A DNA stretch of 64,000 nt from Melieria omissa (GCA_963971225.1 OZ020267.1:120769891-120833890); one strand, 5' to 3'. Counted from the first letter of the stretch, positions 47,080 through 58,403 are shown. Numbers and translations are program-made. Notes: generated from the sequence alone by a model not told the origin.

Positions 47080-47758
47080 CCTTTCTCAAGATAGTCGATG
47101 AATATTATTCCGTGCACATCCCAAAATACTGACGCTATAACCTTGCCAGCCGATGTTTGTGCCTTTGGACGCTTTGGGCGGCTTTCACCGGTTGCATGCC
47201 ACTCAGCAGACTGCTGATTTGACTCTGGAGTGAAATGGTGGATCCATGTTTCATCCATTGTGATGTACCGACTCAAAAACTCCGACTTGTTGCGCGTAAA
47301 CATGTCCAAACAGCTCTTTGAATCATCGATTCGTTGTTGTTTTTGCTCCGGTGTGAGCAAACGCGGCACCCATTTCGAAAACACCTTTTTCATAACCAAA
47401 TGTTCGTGTATTATGGTGTGTACACTGCCTGCTGATATCTTTAGAATGTCAGCAATCTCCCCCACTTTCACTTTACGGTCGGACATAATGATTTTCAGTG
47501 TTTTTTCAACGTTTTCCGGAATAACAGCGTCATTTGGCCGTCCAGTAGATGGAATGTCATCGGTGTCTGTACGACCACGTTTGAATTCGGCATACCAATA
47601 ACAAATGGTTCTTTTTGATGGAGCAGAGTCCGAATAATGTTTTTCAAGCCATTCCTGGCATTGAACAGTATTTTTTTCATTAAAAAACAATGATAAATCA
47701 GCACACGGAATTGCTTTGAATTCATTTTTTTTGAAAACTCAAAAGTAGTGTCACTTAA

Positions 47759-47996
47759 CCCTTTCGGGACGGAGTTTAATTTTGAAATCCAAAATACTCT
47801 CAGTAGAAATTTTCTCATGCCATGAATGTTGGGGTTAGAAAATTATATTGGATGCTCACAAATTCCGAAATCATACTTTTATGTGGGAACACCGAAATCG
47901 AAAAAATATTTTGCGTGGGTCGTAAGATTTGAATAATTGTTTTGAGGGGCATTAAAAACGTGCTGGGACGTATTATCCCAGTAGTCCCGAAAGGGT
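47759..47996. mobile_element. TTAA-flanked MITE inside mariner copy 2 (238 bp)
   Basis: TTAA at 47755-47758 and 47997-48000; ends CCCTTTCGGGAC / GTCCCGAAAGGG(T). Mariner copy 1 lacks it and reads straight through (TCATTTAAAGCACTG, about 25575-25589), which confirms insertion at TTAA. Confidence 0.9.
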
Positions 47997-48147
47997 TTAA
48001 GCACTGTAACTTGTAAACTAATGGTCGGATTGACATATAATTTTGACAGTAAGCCTAAAAAGGTTCACAATTTCGAAAAAAAATATTGATTTAGTATTAG
48101 TGCCGCCATCTATGTGTCAGTCACACACATTATTGAACGAAGTGTTA

Positions 48148-48962
48148 TGTTTTTAAACAGAATGATACAACACAGCATACTTAATAAAACGAAAAAGCTG
48201 TCCCATAAAAAGTGCATTTGTTGTCAAATAGAAAATCTTAAAAAAAATTGTACGATATATCGTACAAATTTCCGGAAAGAGTTCAGTACTGTAATTGATT
48301 AATCATGGCGATACATTTTTGAGGCGCGATGCAGAGTGACTTACCACCTGACCTTTCATTGTTGGCGATATATTCGTATGATTTTCGTCATGTTTTTGCT
48401 TTCAAAGCAAAGGGTATCTCGAGTTGAGTCGTAATTTGAATATCTGACTTGTAATTTGGCGTACTTTCTAGGTATCTTATAATTTGTAGAAAACCTCGTT
48501 AAACGGAAATTGAAACATTTCATTAAGTCTAGATGTGGAATGGGCAAGAAATGGCTACCAAATATTGTTTTAAGGATCAACTAATTTTTTGTTTTTGATT
48601 CGTGGTTACACAAACTATTTAATTTTGCGACCGAACCGAAACGGATCTTCTGCGGGAGAACGAAGTCATGCACAGGGCACTTTAAAGCTACTAAAGAATT
48701 TACTCAAATTGACAAATCTTCTCTTTTATACACAGGGATTTGTTTATATGTACCTATCTCAAAACTAAAACTCAGATGTAGGTAATATTTCGGAAAATAG
48801 CTGAAAATAGTTGGGAGATAATTATTGCAGGTGGAAAAACTGGTAATAAAAAATAAAATTTGAATTTAAAAAACAACCCTTTTAAAGTGATGAAAAATAC
48901 ATAAACATATTTAAGAGTTTTAAGTATACGAAATATTCAAATTATATGCAAATCTATATTCT
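48148..48962. other. Spacer between mariner copy 2 and the Helitron
   Basis: AT-rich sequence; a TACGATATATCGTA palindrome at 48251-48264. No gene recognised. Confidence 0.4.
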
Positions 48963-50076
48963 TCTATATATATAAAAGAAAGTGGATGTATGTGTGTAAG
49001 CGTCCGATTTCGATATAGTTTTTTTTGTTGGATTCGTATCGTTCAGGTTCGTGCGAAAAGAAATCCCTCTAATTTTTGACCGTGAACTCTGAAAATTTTC
49101 AGACGATAACCTTCGAACCATATGTCACACATAGTGTCCGACCGAATATTCGGTTTCGGCCCAAATAAGTGGTTTCGGTTTCAGTTTCGGCCAAAAAATG
49201 ACCGAAACCGAAACTTTTTGGAATATTTTGATTTGATTTTTTTTATGTTTATATTAAAAAAAAATGAATTAATTGCTTTTATTAATAAGTATTTATTTAT
49301 GTTATGTAATGTTTGTTTGTTTGTTCTTTATTTACTTAAAGCAAATTTCGTTTGTTGAAAAATTGTGATTTTGATGCCTGATTTGGTGATTTTTATTTCA
49401 ACTAGAAAGTTTCGGTTCGGTTTCGGCCGAATATTAAAAAAAACCGAAACTCTGTTTCGGCCCAAAAAAGTGGTTTCGGTCGGACACTAGTCACACATCA
49501 ATTAAATTCACTACGAACTTACGAACTTATTTAGTCATGTCCTTCGACAGAGAGAATGGGGCGAGTATTGGACGAGGGGGTGTGGCAGCATCCATACAAA
49601 CCAAATCTTAATAATGGAATATCTTCAAAATTGTAAGTCGTACAAGACTGAAATTTAGTACGCTGTTGTCCCATAGATGAGTCATTCTACTGGTAAGCTT
49701 TGATGGGCATTGGACAAGGGGCGTGGCACATTTGTTGTGACCCAAATATTCCGCTGAACAATAAGTCACACAGCAATGAAATTAAGTACGAACCCACCGT
49801 TGTTTCTTTCGACAGAGAGCATTGTGCGGGTATCGAATAAGGGGGCGTGGCACCGCCCATATAATTTAAATCTGGTTCAAGCGCTGTCTATTTCTTTACT
49901 GAAATCTAGCAGCAACATTGCTTATTTGTGGGCCTCGATTGCGTTAATCAGTAACTCCCTCCTCTTCCTTTAGTTGGTGTTTTCTTCGTCAATTTTCATC
50001 GCCATATATTCGTCATCTCGCGTATTTTATTATTATAAAAACAAATTTGCGAGGCAAAGTTCGCCGGGTCAGCTAG
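48963..50076 (+). mobile_element. Non-autonomous Helitron carrying a hAT-type MITE
   Basis: The 5' end TCTATATATATAAAAG and the 3' end GCCGGGTCAGCTAG (CTAG at 50073-50076, next base T) fit insect Helitron termini. The 3' hairpin is short: GCGA at 50049-50052 pairs with TCGC at 50061-50064, just before the CTAG. No Rep or helicase sequence is present. Interior blocks (TTCGACAGAGAG and GGGCGTGGCAC units) recur about every 120-150 bp. Minus the MITE and its duplication it is about 750 bp. Confidence 0.75.
49132..49489. mobile_element. hAT-type MITE, 358 bp, 8-bp duplication
   Basis: Ends TAGTGTCCGACCGAA / TTTCGGTCGGACACTA with identical 8-bp flanks GTCACACA (49124-49131 and 49490-49497). Subterminal sequence is packed with TTTCGG/CCGAAA words, typical transposase-binding repeats. 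Non-coding. Confidence 0.9.
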
Positions 50077-50088
50077 TAGCAGTATATA

Positions 50089-51279
50089 GGGTAAAAGGTT
50101 CGGTTGTGGGCACCCCTTCGTATCTTTTGATAGAAAGCAGGCTGGGTTTTTTTGACTGGAACCACGATCTTTTTGTGCCAAATACTGAGTCGAACAGACA
50201 CGCCTGCTTTATGCTGGGACCATATATATCTTTCTGTGCTTAAAAAATAAGACAACAATTTTTTTAAACATTTCAAATGGTGTTATAAATCGAAGTGAAT
50301 CCATGGAGAAGGCGAGTAAAATACACTTTTATTTAGTAAATTTATTATACTTTGTGATCCAATATTTATTACAACCAATATGTTTACCCCGAACAAATTT
50401 TTCACTACTTCTCAAAATGGCTGCCAAATTCGGTTGTGGGCACCGCAATTAGTTCGGTTGTGGGCACCCGTCTTTTAGTGATTTGGTAAGTTTTTGTAAG
50501 TTATTTCATCGAAAATGGTCGTTTAACGCATTTTTTGGTTGTTTTAGCTATATCATCCGAGGGTAAATAAAAAAATCCTCCGATATCTTTTTTAATGTGC
50601 TGGATGTAATTTAACATTGTTCTGCAGATAAGCTAACCACAAAATCGACTGCCGCAGCGTGTACGATTTCCCGAACCACTCTCCAACGCTACAAAAAGAA
50701 GGTGGAAGAAAATTTCGGAGACATCAAAGCTGTCGACGGTGGTGTTTTCTTCTTTTTCTTCTTTTCGTGGATGTTATCGAATCAGGTTGACTGGTGTTTT
50801 CCACCTTCTTCACGTCACAGCACTTGAAGAGTGTTGATTAATTAGGTTGAATTTCATTTTACTTTAGGTCTTCTTGACAGCCCAGGAGAATGACTTGGTC
50901 ACTTACATTTTGAAATGCCCGTCCATCTAAAGTGTGCCGACATGCGTACCAGCTACTTCACATGCGTGTATTGTGCTTCAAATAATTAAAACTTAATATT
51001 TTTCTATATTCGTGTTGGTTTTTCTTCATATTTCCCCGTTTCCAGCAGATTTTCCAAGGGTGCCCACAACTGAACCAAAAAAAAACTTTTCGTTAAAAAT
51101 GACTACTTTACAAAATTAAAAAAAAACTTTTATATTTGACGGAATCGATTAATTTTTGTCATTACTTGTTAGCTAAGGTCTCTAGCTTTCCATCGATGTC
51201 CATATGTCCGATTAAGAAGAACTTGATAGAAAGTTATGAGCCAAAAACAAAAAGGTGCCCACAACCGAACCTATTCCCC
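50089..51279 (+). mobile_element. Pogo-like element, decayed (1191 bp)
   Basis: Ends GGGTAAAAGGTTCGGTTGTG(GGCACC) and the complement of GGTGCCCACAACCGAACCTA, flanked by TA (50087-50088, 51280-51281). The core motif TTCGGTTGTGGGCACC recurs internally at 50433-50448, 50453-50468 and (inverted, diverged) 51059-51076. Residual coding sequence of a pogo/Tigger-type helix-turn-helix supports the class. Confidence 0.82.
50622..50990 (+). pseudogene. Pogo-like transposase N-terminal remnant
   Basis: About 50625-50715 encodes DKLTTKSTAAACTISRTTLQ followed by RYKKKVEENF, a psq-type helix-turn-helix. After an insertion-like gap, about 50869-50990 encodes, in two frames, pieces such as VFLTAQENDLVTYILKCPS and RHAYQLLHMRV. 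That is the conserved stretch that follows the helix-turn-helix in pogo-like proteins. The catalytic DDE part is absent. Confidence 0.65.
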
Positions 51280-51281
51280 TA

Positions 51282-51458
51282 CAATAATTTTCGTTAATTT
51301 ATTTTAGAGTACGCTAATAGGTATACAGGCAGACCTCGCTTAACACGGAAGTATGTTTTTAGAAAATGCCGTGTTAAGTGAAACCGTGCTACAGCACTAT
51401 TAACTTAGCTTACTTGTTTGAAAATATATGAATGATATGTACATATATTTACATGTAC
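51282..51458. other. Possible pogo/Tigger-like terminus fragment
   Basis: TATACAGGCAGACCTCGCTT at 51320-51339 and AACACGG, with a nearby GCCGTGTTAAG inversion (51368-51378), recall Tigger-type ends. I could not find a matching right end, so this stays a suspicion. Confidence 0.25.
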
Positions 51459-51466
51459 TATATGCA

Positions 51467-51786
51467 TGCGGCCGCCGTGGCTCAGCTGACTAGTGCGTTG
51501 GGCCGCGAATCAAATGCGACGCTTGAACCCAGGTTCCAGACTCCGTTGCGCTAACACCGAAAAAAAAAACAATTTTTCTTTCGGCGGCTGTCCTTTCAGC
51601 AGGAAATGGCAAACCTCTGAGAGTAATATTACCTATGAAAAAGCTCCCAACTCGCCGTTCGGAATCGGCATAAAACTGAAGGACCCTTCCAACCTCGTAA
51701 AAAATTCGCATGCACAACACGGATTGTTTCGGATAGCTAGGCCTTAGTCGCGGTATCGGGCTGTCGTGCCAGTCATTTATTATTAT
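51467..51786 (+). mobile_element. tRNA-derived SINE, full length
   Basis: It begins at GCCGCCGTGGCTCAGCTGAC (51471, A-box region) with a B-box-like TTGAACCCAGGTTCCAGACT at 51523-51542. The body has AATGGCAAACCTCTGAGAGT, and the end has CGGGCTGTCGTGCCAGTCAT plus an ATT tail. TATATGCA flanks at 51459-51466 and 51787-51794. Confidence 0.88.
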
Positions 51787-51794
51787 TATATGCA

Positions 51795-54532
51795 GGTGTA
51801 TAAATCAGTGAAACATAACGCGCATATTTTTTGTTTTTTGGTTTTAATATCGTGTGGAACGAGGCTTTTCTACGTGTTTATCGGAAATGTGTAGCAAAAG
51901 GTGAACCGCTTAATTGTTTTCGAAATGGTCGTTGTGGTCTTTTTAGGAAGGAAGGAATTCCGGTCTTTCTAGTGTTAAGCGGGCAAATGCAATGTTCCAT
52001 TTGATTTGAAAATTCGTAATTTCTTCAGGGACTCTTGACAATATCTGATAAGATTGAGGTATGCAAAATGAAAAGTTTCACATACCATTTGAATTGAATG
52101 TCATATCTAAGATTCTCGGTCGAAAGCGAACGATTGACGTACAGCAATTCACCGCAAATATTATGCGAGAATGGGATGTGAGTTTGTGTCGAGTGTAGCG
52201 CTTCGGTGAGCAGGGAGGCATGCAGAAATGAGGGCTCGAGTGAATAGGCCAAATGAGTGGTAAAAGCAGTTATCTGGTATGATGGTCGATTTGGAATGAT
52301 GTAGAATGGCGAGCGCCGAGTCCACTCGTGGGGCAGGAGATGCACATTCAAGTGCCTGAAGATGTGAGCCTGCGTTCGCAGGGGCAAATACTCGTGTCAC
52401 ATACGTACACGACGAATATACACAAATGAATGTGAATATCGCTAATGCATTGGATCGCATCCAAATCGCCGATACAAAAATACTCGTACTTCGGTCAACG
52501 CCGCACTGTCGCAGCGTTTTTGTTTCTGCTGTGGTGGCAAGTTGCAATGAATCAAAGGCCGAAATAAATGTAAACGGTTTTTAATGTGTTACCAAGTCCA
52601 ACGTACATAGTTCTGAAATACGCGATACGGAGACAAGCCAAATGCTACAAATCCGCAAATATATTTATAAGATAGAAAGAGACAACGACAAATACAAGGA
52701 ACATTTCCTGGTTAAGCCACGTGCAATTTATCTTCGCTTCAAATTAGTATTTTCCAAGTTTTGCGATATCAGCTTGTGAGAACCTCTACGAAGGCATGCT
52801 GTTCAAATGCTTTTTCGAATAGACCATTGCATAATGATCGACGATAGAATACATTAAAGCGGTACAAGTCTTGAAATATAAAAATTCCAAGAGTTTGTAG
52901 CATATAGTAGAAACATAATATGTTAGTTAACAACTTCTCCTTAGGTCCTTCATATACGGACATGCGGACCCCGGCCTCCGCCCCTCGTTAGGGCTGGTTC
53001 TAGCATATCACTACTAAAGTCACTTACATATGTACCGAATTGGCCATAACAATCCTGTAAGGCAGTTTAACGTGCCTTGAGACTTCTCTATATGTTCTGC
53101 ACTCCAAGCACCTGATAGGGTCCTCTCAACAATTGTGCGGCTGTACAATGTATGTTCCACACACATTTTTTATTTGAGACATATTTGCCAATTTAGTATT
53201 TTTTATTTTAAAATATAAAAAAAAATCCCAAAACATATTTTCAATCATAACAGCAAGCACTCTGTTGTAAATCGAGAGCGATAAAACAAGTATGAGTAAC
53301 TCAGCACTTGAGTTATCCTTTGCTTATTCTCCAAGCTGATGTGAGGTTATTGATAGCTTTCATGAACCGTAGAGGCCTACAGTTGATTCCGAATGACGTA
53401 GTGTGTGCTCAAATCTGAAAATGTGGACACAATTGTAAATAAACAGTTTTTAGCATATTTTAAGTGATGAATTAGACAGGCAAATATTTTTACTGACCAC
53501 CGATACATTTTTTACTTCATGAGTTACACTTAATAAATCTGACGTTGTTTGAATTAGCATTAGCATGGCACTTTGACTTGCGGTTCAACGCAATTATCAT
53601 TGAACCAGAATCGGCTCCTGGATATGAACTGAACCTGCTAAACTTTACGTAGACGTCGAAGTGTTTTACTGGTAAGAGATACTTAGAAACCCCTCTATAA
53701 ATAGGAAAAGCAATGGACCTGTGAGGAAGTCGGCTAGAAGTGGAATGTGGCACATACTGAACACAGTTCTTTTCAATCTAACCTTATTGAATTTTACGAA
53801 AACTTCGCTAAAATAGGAATGCAAAAGTCTTTAAACTTTATTTCCGGTTTAACATACATTGTTTTTGATTATTTCCTAAGTGCCCATTTATCATTTCATA
53901 TTGAGCTATTTATCGCTTTACTTTTGTGATAAGAGAGTGGAAAAAAAATAGTACAAGCTTCAAGTATTCAGCTGTGAGTGTGCTGGACCAATCTCGCAAT
54001 CACTTACAACCACTTTCGTTGTCTAGCGTGGCCCCGCGGCTTTGCACGCGAATTTAAAGTCGGTGGAACCCATAAATCAAGTTTCTTCGTACATCAACAT
54101 ACAACACTGTATGGGCGGTGCCTCGCCTCTTTTATGCAATGCCCATCCATTCCTTCAGTCCAAGGGTGTGAGCCAGTTTCATTGATGTGCAGTTTCATTG
54201 CAGTTCCAAAGTGACCCGGAAAATCTGAGTCACCAAAAATTTGCCACACCCCTTGTCCAACGCCCATACAATTTTACCAGCAGACAGACACATCTATCGG
54301 ATTACGCTATAAAAACATTAATGCTATCAGACTCAATACTCCGAAGCTATTCCACATTAAAAATTTGGATTGTATAGTCGTTGCCACGCCAACCTGTCGT
54401 ACAAATATGTTATATAGCTATAAACCATCGTATTGATTTTCTTCTATCAGACACAAAAAAAGTGTTGTCGAAAGAATGAACCGTTTTCGAGAACACTTAA
54501 TACACACAAAACGATATTTTATACATATAGTG
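51795..54532. other. Intergenic DNA
   Basis: No supported gene. A diverged fragment related to the Helitron interior, in reverse orientation, lies at about 54040-54290 (GGGCGGTGCCTCGCC, CCACACCCCTTGTCCAACGC). Confidence 0.4.
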
Positions 54533-55832
54533 AGGAGTGAACCAGAAAAAATTTAAAATTTTTAAGGACACATTAAAAAAAAGTAATAGTCTAATTTTAC
54601 TAAAATAAACTGCAGCTTATTCTACATTTCTTAAACTCGAATTAAAAAAAAAAAATTTCATGAAATATAATTAGTGGTTGCAAAATTTTTTTATATTTTT
54701 CTTAACGTTCTTAGTTAGAGACTGGACAGTACGTTCGGTGACTATTACATAGGCTTGCTTCCATCGATTTCGGAACTGTACATCATTTTAGCAATTTTTT
54801 TTTGTTTTTCTTAAGGTTTGCTTCATTACAGCTCAATATCTTTAAATAGGCCGAAGTTCCGGGCAGTTGGGACGATTTGCCTCTTTTGGGACCACCGTGA
54901 CACAATTTTCTTCATACCATTCCATAGTTGACCTTGAGTAGTGGCTTGTCGCTAGGTCTGGCCAAAACAAAATTGTTCCTTTGTGCTGTTCAATAAATGG
55001 TAGAAGGCGTTTTTGCAGGCATTCTTCTATATAAATTCTAGAGTTAATTGTTTCTGGCGTAATGAACGCCTTGCTCTGTAGACCGCAAGAGAAATAAGCT
55101 TGCCAAACCATGAAGCGTTATGGAAATTTGGTGTATTTCACTTCGGAGTATTTTCTTTGTGTTCCATTCTTATTGTTTGTAGTGAAATAGGCATTCCCAG
55201 GCAACTGCTTGAAGTCCATCTTACAGTAGGTTTCATCATCGAGAATCACGCAATTGAACTTGTTTACGTAATCGTCTTAAAGTGTTTGAGTCCGCGTCTT
55301 CGCAATTTTTTCTTTTGCTTTCGACCTGTCAGGCACTTTCTGCTATTCGTAGGTACTTAACCCTTGTCTTCGCTTATATAGCATCTCAGTTGATTGCGAT
55401 GTGCCTGATGCAGCTGCAACATCGCGAGTCGACCTCGTGGGGTTATTCCGATATGTTCTAACAATCTTTTTTAGCACTTCTGGGTTACTTGGGCTCTTTT
55501 TTTTGCCTGATCCTTCGGTTGTGTAGATGGACTTTCCCACGTTGTAGTTGTTTATAAAATTATAAACCGTGGCTACGCTCGCTTTGCTTTCCCTTTGCAA
55601 TGCTTAGTCTAGACTTTGTCTTATCAGTCAAATTAATCTTCAGTATTAATTTGCGGCAGCGCTTTTGCGGGCTGGACATGTTGACTAAAGTAAATCCAAG
55701 ATGCAATTGACTAATATAGCAAGAAACTGCAATATTTATAGATACTTTCATTCGCAAATACCAGCCTCCTAACTCTTGGCATTTTCGAATGCTGGATGCG
55801 TAAAAATTCTAAATTTTTTCTGGTTCACTCCT
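54533..55832 (-). mobile_element. Second DD37E element, 1300 bp, decayed
   Basis: Ends AGGAGTGAACCAGAAAAAAT / ATTTTTTCTGGTTCACTCCT. The right flank is TA; the left flank is TG, probably a mutated TA. The transposase is on the minus strand, and its length and AGGA(G)TG end resemble the element at 45415-46713. Confidence 0.88.
54835..55672 (-). pseudogene. DD37E transposase, catalytic Glu replaced by a stop
   Basis: The N-terminal part starts near MSSPQKRCRKLILKINL (about 55678), and further helix-turn-helix sequence follows (ASVATVYNFINNYNVGKS; STRDVAAASGTSQST). The first Asp is in LDDETYCKMDF (about 55235-55200). The second is in LFWPDLATSHYS. The line then reads CPELRPI and a TAA at 54839-54841, where the family has Glu (compare RPIEKCW in the other element; GAA to TAA is one change). 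Frameshifts separate the pieces. Inactive. Confidence 0.85.
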
Positions 55833-58076
55833 TATATAGATTATGTACTTACTTTCTAGTTATGTATGCTTGTAGCTGAATACATATGTATATTATTTAT
55901 TATTATTTAACTTAAATGTTGTTATTTGTGTAATGCAATATTTTCATCTACGTTCAAGTCAACAAATGCAATAAATGTCAAATAATAATAAAATCGCATT
56001 TGTGGCAACATTCAATAATTCAAAAAGAATAAACAACCTGTCTAATCAAGTTTTTACGAGAAGCTTTGTAAAATTTAAGAGTCGAAATTTTGTCAACAAT
56101 TTAAGAAATATTCATACCTAGATACACAAAAATTGATGCGTTTCGGAATCTTAAATTTTGTATTTTTAAATGTTTTGCTAAAAATTTAAATTTGAATTTT
56201 TCTTTGTTTGTGTGAAATTCCTCCCTCATCAAAGACAAATATTGTATTTCACGCTTTTTTCAATTTATTTTTCTTATTTTAGTTGAAAACTGAAGGGGGA
56301 ACGAAAATTCGAAAACGTCTCGGTTCTTGCTGCGGCGAAGGGTGCGCCGTGAGCGCGACACCTTGCATTTCTTCAGGCTTGCGGGCTCAAGTCTCGGTCG
56401 TCGCCAATCATGTGCACAATGTGAACGGCACTCGGTGCCTATCGCTGCCACGCCACAGCAATAGGCGATGGTGATGATGTGAGGAAGGCCAGAGGCTCGG
56501 TTTACACATTTTTGGCAACATTATTGAAGAACAACAAACAACCAACAACCAATTATACCCAAGCACCTAAGTGCTCATTCGATTCGTGAATACTAATGGG
56601 CGAAGGCGTACATGTGAACAGCCGCAAAGTTATTAGGATAACTTATAAAAATAAGTTTGATCCCTATTCCTTCAAGAACTATCTTCTTTTGTTTGCTGAA
56701 CAATTACCGAAACCGAATTATGGAAACCTCGCCCATAGGTGCGAGTTAAACTCCATTTTTGGTCTGATGTAGGTGGTGCAAATTATGCGGAGATCTGAAG
56801 ATATGAAATATTTTTTGCGCCGTTTTAAAAAGCCATAGGCACTTGGCTGCTTCTTTCGACACGCCGAAAATAAAAGTTGAGTTTCGAGCAACATCTATTA
56901 ATACTCGCACATACATACTTATGTGTGTACATACGTACAGAATACATGACTAACAATTTATACTACCTGAATGCATGCCAACGAATATCATCAATTTATG
57001 ACCGACTTTTTTATGACTGTGCATTGCGACAGCCACGACGACTGCCGTGTCCAGGTGGTGGGAGAAGGGTTCGAGGTGAGTTCTGCGCCCATTTCAAGCG
57101 CACTTCGCACAAATTATAAATTCACTATTGCAATTATTTTGTTAGAAACAATTTATGAAATGAGGAGGATAATTTCGCGCCAAAATTGCAAAACAGCCAT
57201 TTGAAATATTCAAAGTTGGAAAATTGTTTGCGACAATTTATGCCAATTGGCGGTTGACACTTTCAATGATTCGAAGCATTTTCGGATGACACTGAAAATT
57301 AAATCAGCTTTGAACAAATACAAGAAACATGTGAGATTCGAAATTGTTTCTTACATGACAACGTTATCCCATGCAAATCCGGTAAATACTCATCCACGTT
57401 CGATTTAGAAATTTATGAATTGAATAGTTAAATACTTTTTATTTTATTTTTTTATTTCCGATTGGGTAAAAGATGGGTAGAGGCTTTAGTCGTTAACTGT
57501 GAATTCTACATTGGTGATGAAAAATGTTGCTCATTGAATTAGCCTCCGATATGATTTTTGTGGGTTCAAGTTAAGTGTGTCTGTAGCCTTTCAGAGCTAA
57601 TAAAAAATATCAAAAACAAATATACATATATAAAATTTTGTTCGCAAAATTGTTTGTTGAAATGTTTAAAAACGGTATCCATAAATCAATGAAAAAAATA
57701 CGTTAATAGTAAAAGTATTTGTAACATTTTGAACTGTCCGGAAGAATCTCAATCTGAAGCTACCGAAGGAGCTGCAACGGTTTTCAAACTGTATTTCCAG
57801 ATTGGGATTCGGTGCAACGGTTCAACACTTCCCGCTTTTTGCATTGTGCATCACTTTCAATCTATGGGCCGTATACCTCCAAGATTCGTGATTAGAAGCC
57901 ATAGCCATGGACTTCCAATCGAACAATTTTGATTGACAATTTTTCAGTTATTTTCCACGTCGATCAAACTAGTTAAATGATCGGGAAACCCGGATTGTAT
58001 TAAATTGTTATATTTGTTTTTATTTTTTGTTGTCTGGACCATATGGCGATTGCCAAAGTATTACTGATGGTTTTAA
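55833..58076. other. Intergenic DNA
   Basis: AT-rich with a GC-richer patch at 56300-56500. No gene, repeat or site that I can support. Confidence 0.4.
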
Positions 58077-58392
58077 GCCGTCGTAGCTCAGCTGGCTAGT
58101 GCGTTGGGCCGCGAGTCAAATGCGACGGTCGAACCCAGGTTCAAGACTCCGTTGCTGCTAATATCGAAAAAAAGAAAAAACAACAATTTTTCTTTCGACG
58201 GCTGTCCCCTCAGCAGGAAATGGCAAACCTCTGAGAGTAAAATTGCCTAAGCTCCCAACTTACCATCCGGAATCGGCATAAAACTGTAGGCCCCTTCCAA
58301 CCTTGTAAAAATTCGCACGCACAACATGGATGGTTGCGGGTAGCTAGGCCTTAGTCTCGCAATCGGGCTGTCGTGCCAGTCAAGAAGAAGAA
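58077..58392 (+). mobile_element. tRNA-derived SINE, full length, 11-bp duplication
   Basis: Starts GCCGTCGTAGCTCAGCTGGC (A box), with GGTCGAACCCAGGTTCAAGA in the B-box region, the same body as the other copies, and an (AAG)n tail. GATGGTTTTAA flanks at 58066-58076 and 58393-58403. Confidence 0.92.
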
Positions 58393-58403
58393 GATGGTTT
58401 TAA

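Larger units (their letters stand above)
45157..47733 (-). pseudogene. Mariner transposase copy 2, split by insertions
   Basis: The N-terminal half (about 47733-47093, MNSKQFRVLIYHCF to IIFIDYLEKG) is separated from the C-terminal half (about 45412-45050, LERLKEEIAIK onward) by the SINE and the DD37E element. The second and third catalytic Asp segments are encoded (FHQDNAPCHKS; LLPHPPYSPDL). A missing base at about 45236 (CTGCCCCC where copy 1 has CTGGCCCCC) shifts the frame right after PDL. Copy 1 is intact at that point but shifted about 20 bases earlier. It is inactive. Confidence 0.88.
44956..48145 (-). mobile_element. Mariner element copy 2, carrying three nested insertions
   Basis: It has the same ends as copy 1, with TA at 44954-44955 and 48146-48147. 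Subtracting the DD37E element (45415-46713), the SINE (46751-47079) and the TTAA MITE (47759-47996) with their duplications leaves about 1.3 kb, matching copy 1. Transposase pieces lie on the minus strand. Confidence 0.93.

Noticed and set aside
51320..51990. Full Tigger-type element starting CAGGCAGACCTCGC
   Set aside because: No matching right terminus found; the GTGTTAAGCGGGC at about 51973 is too diverged to count.
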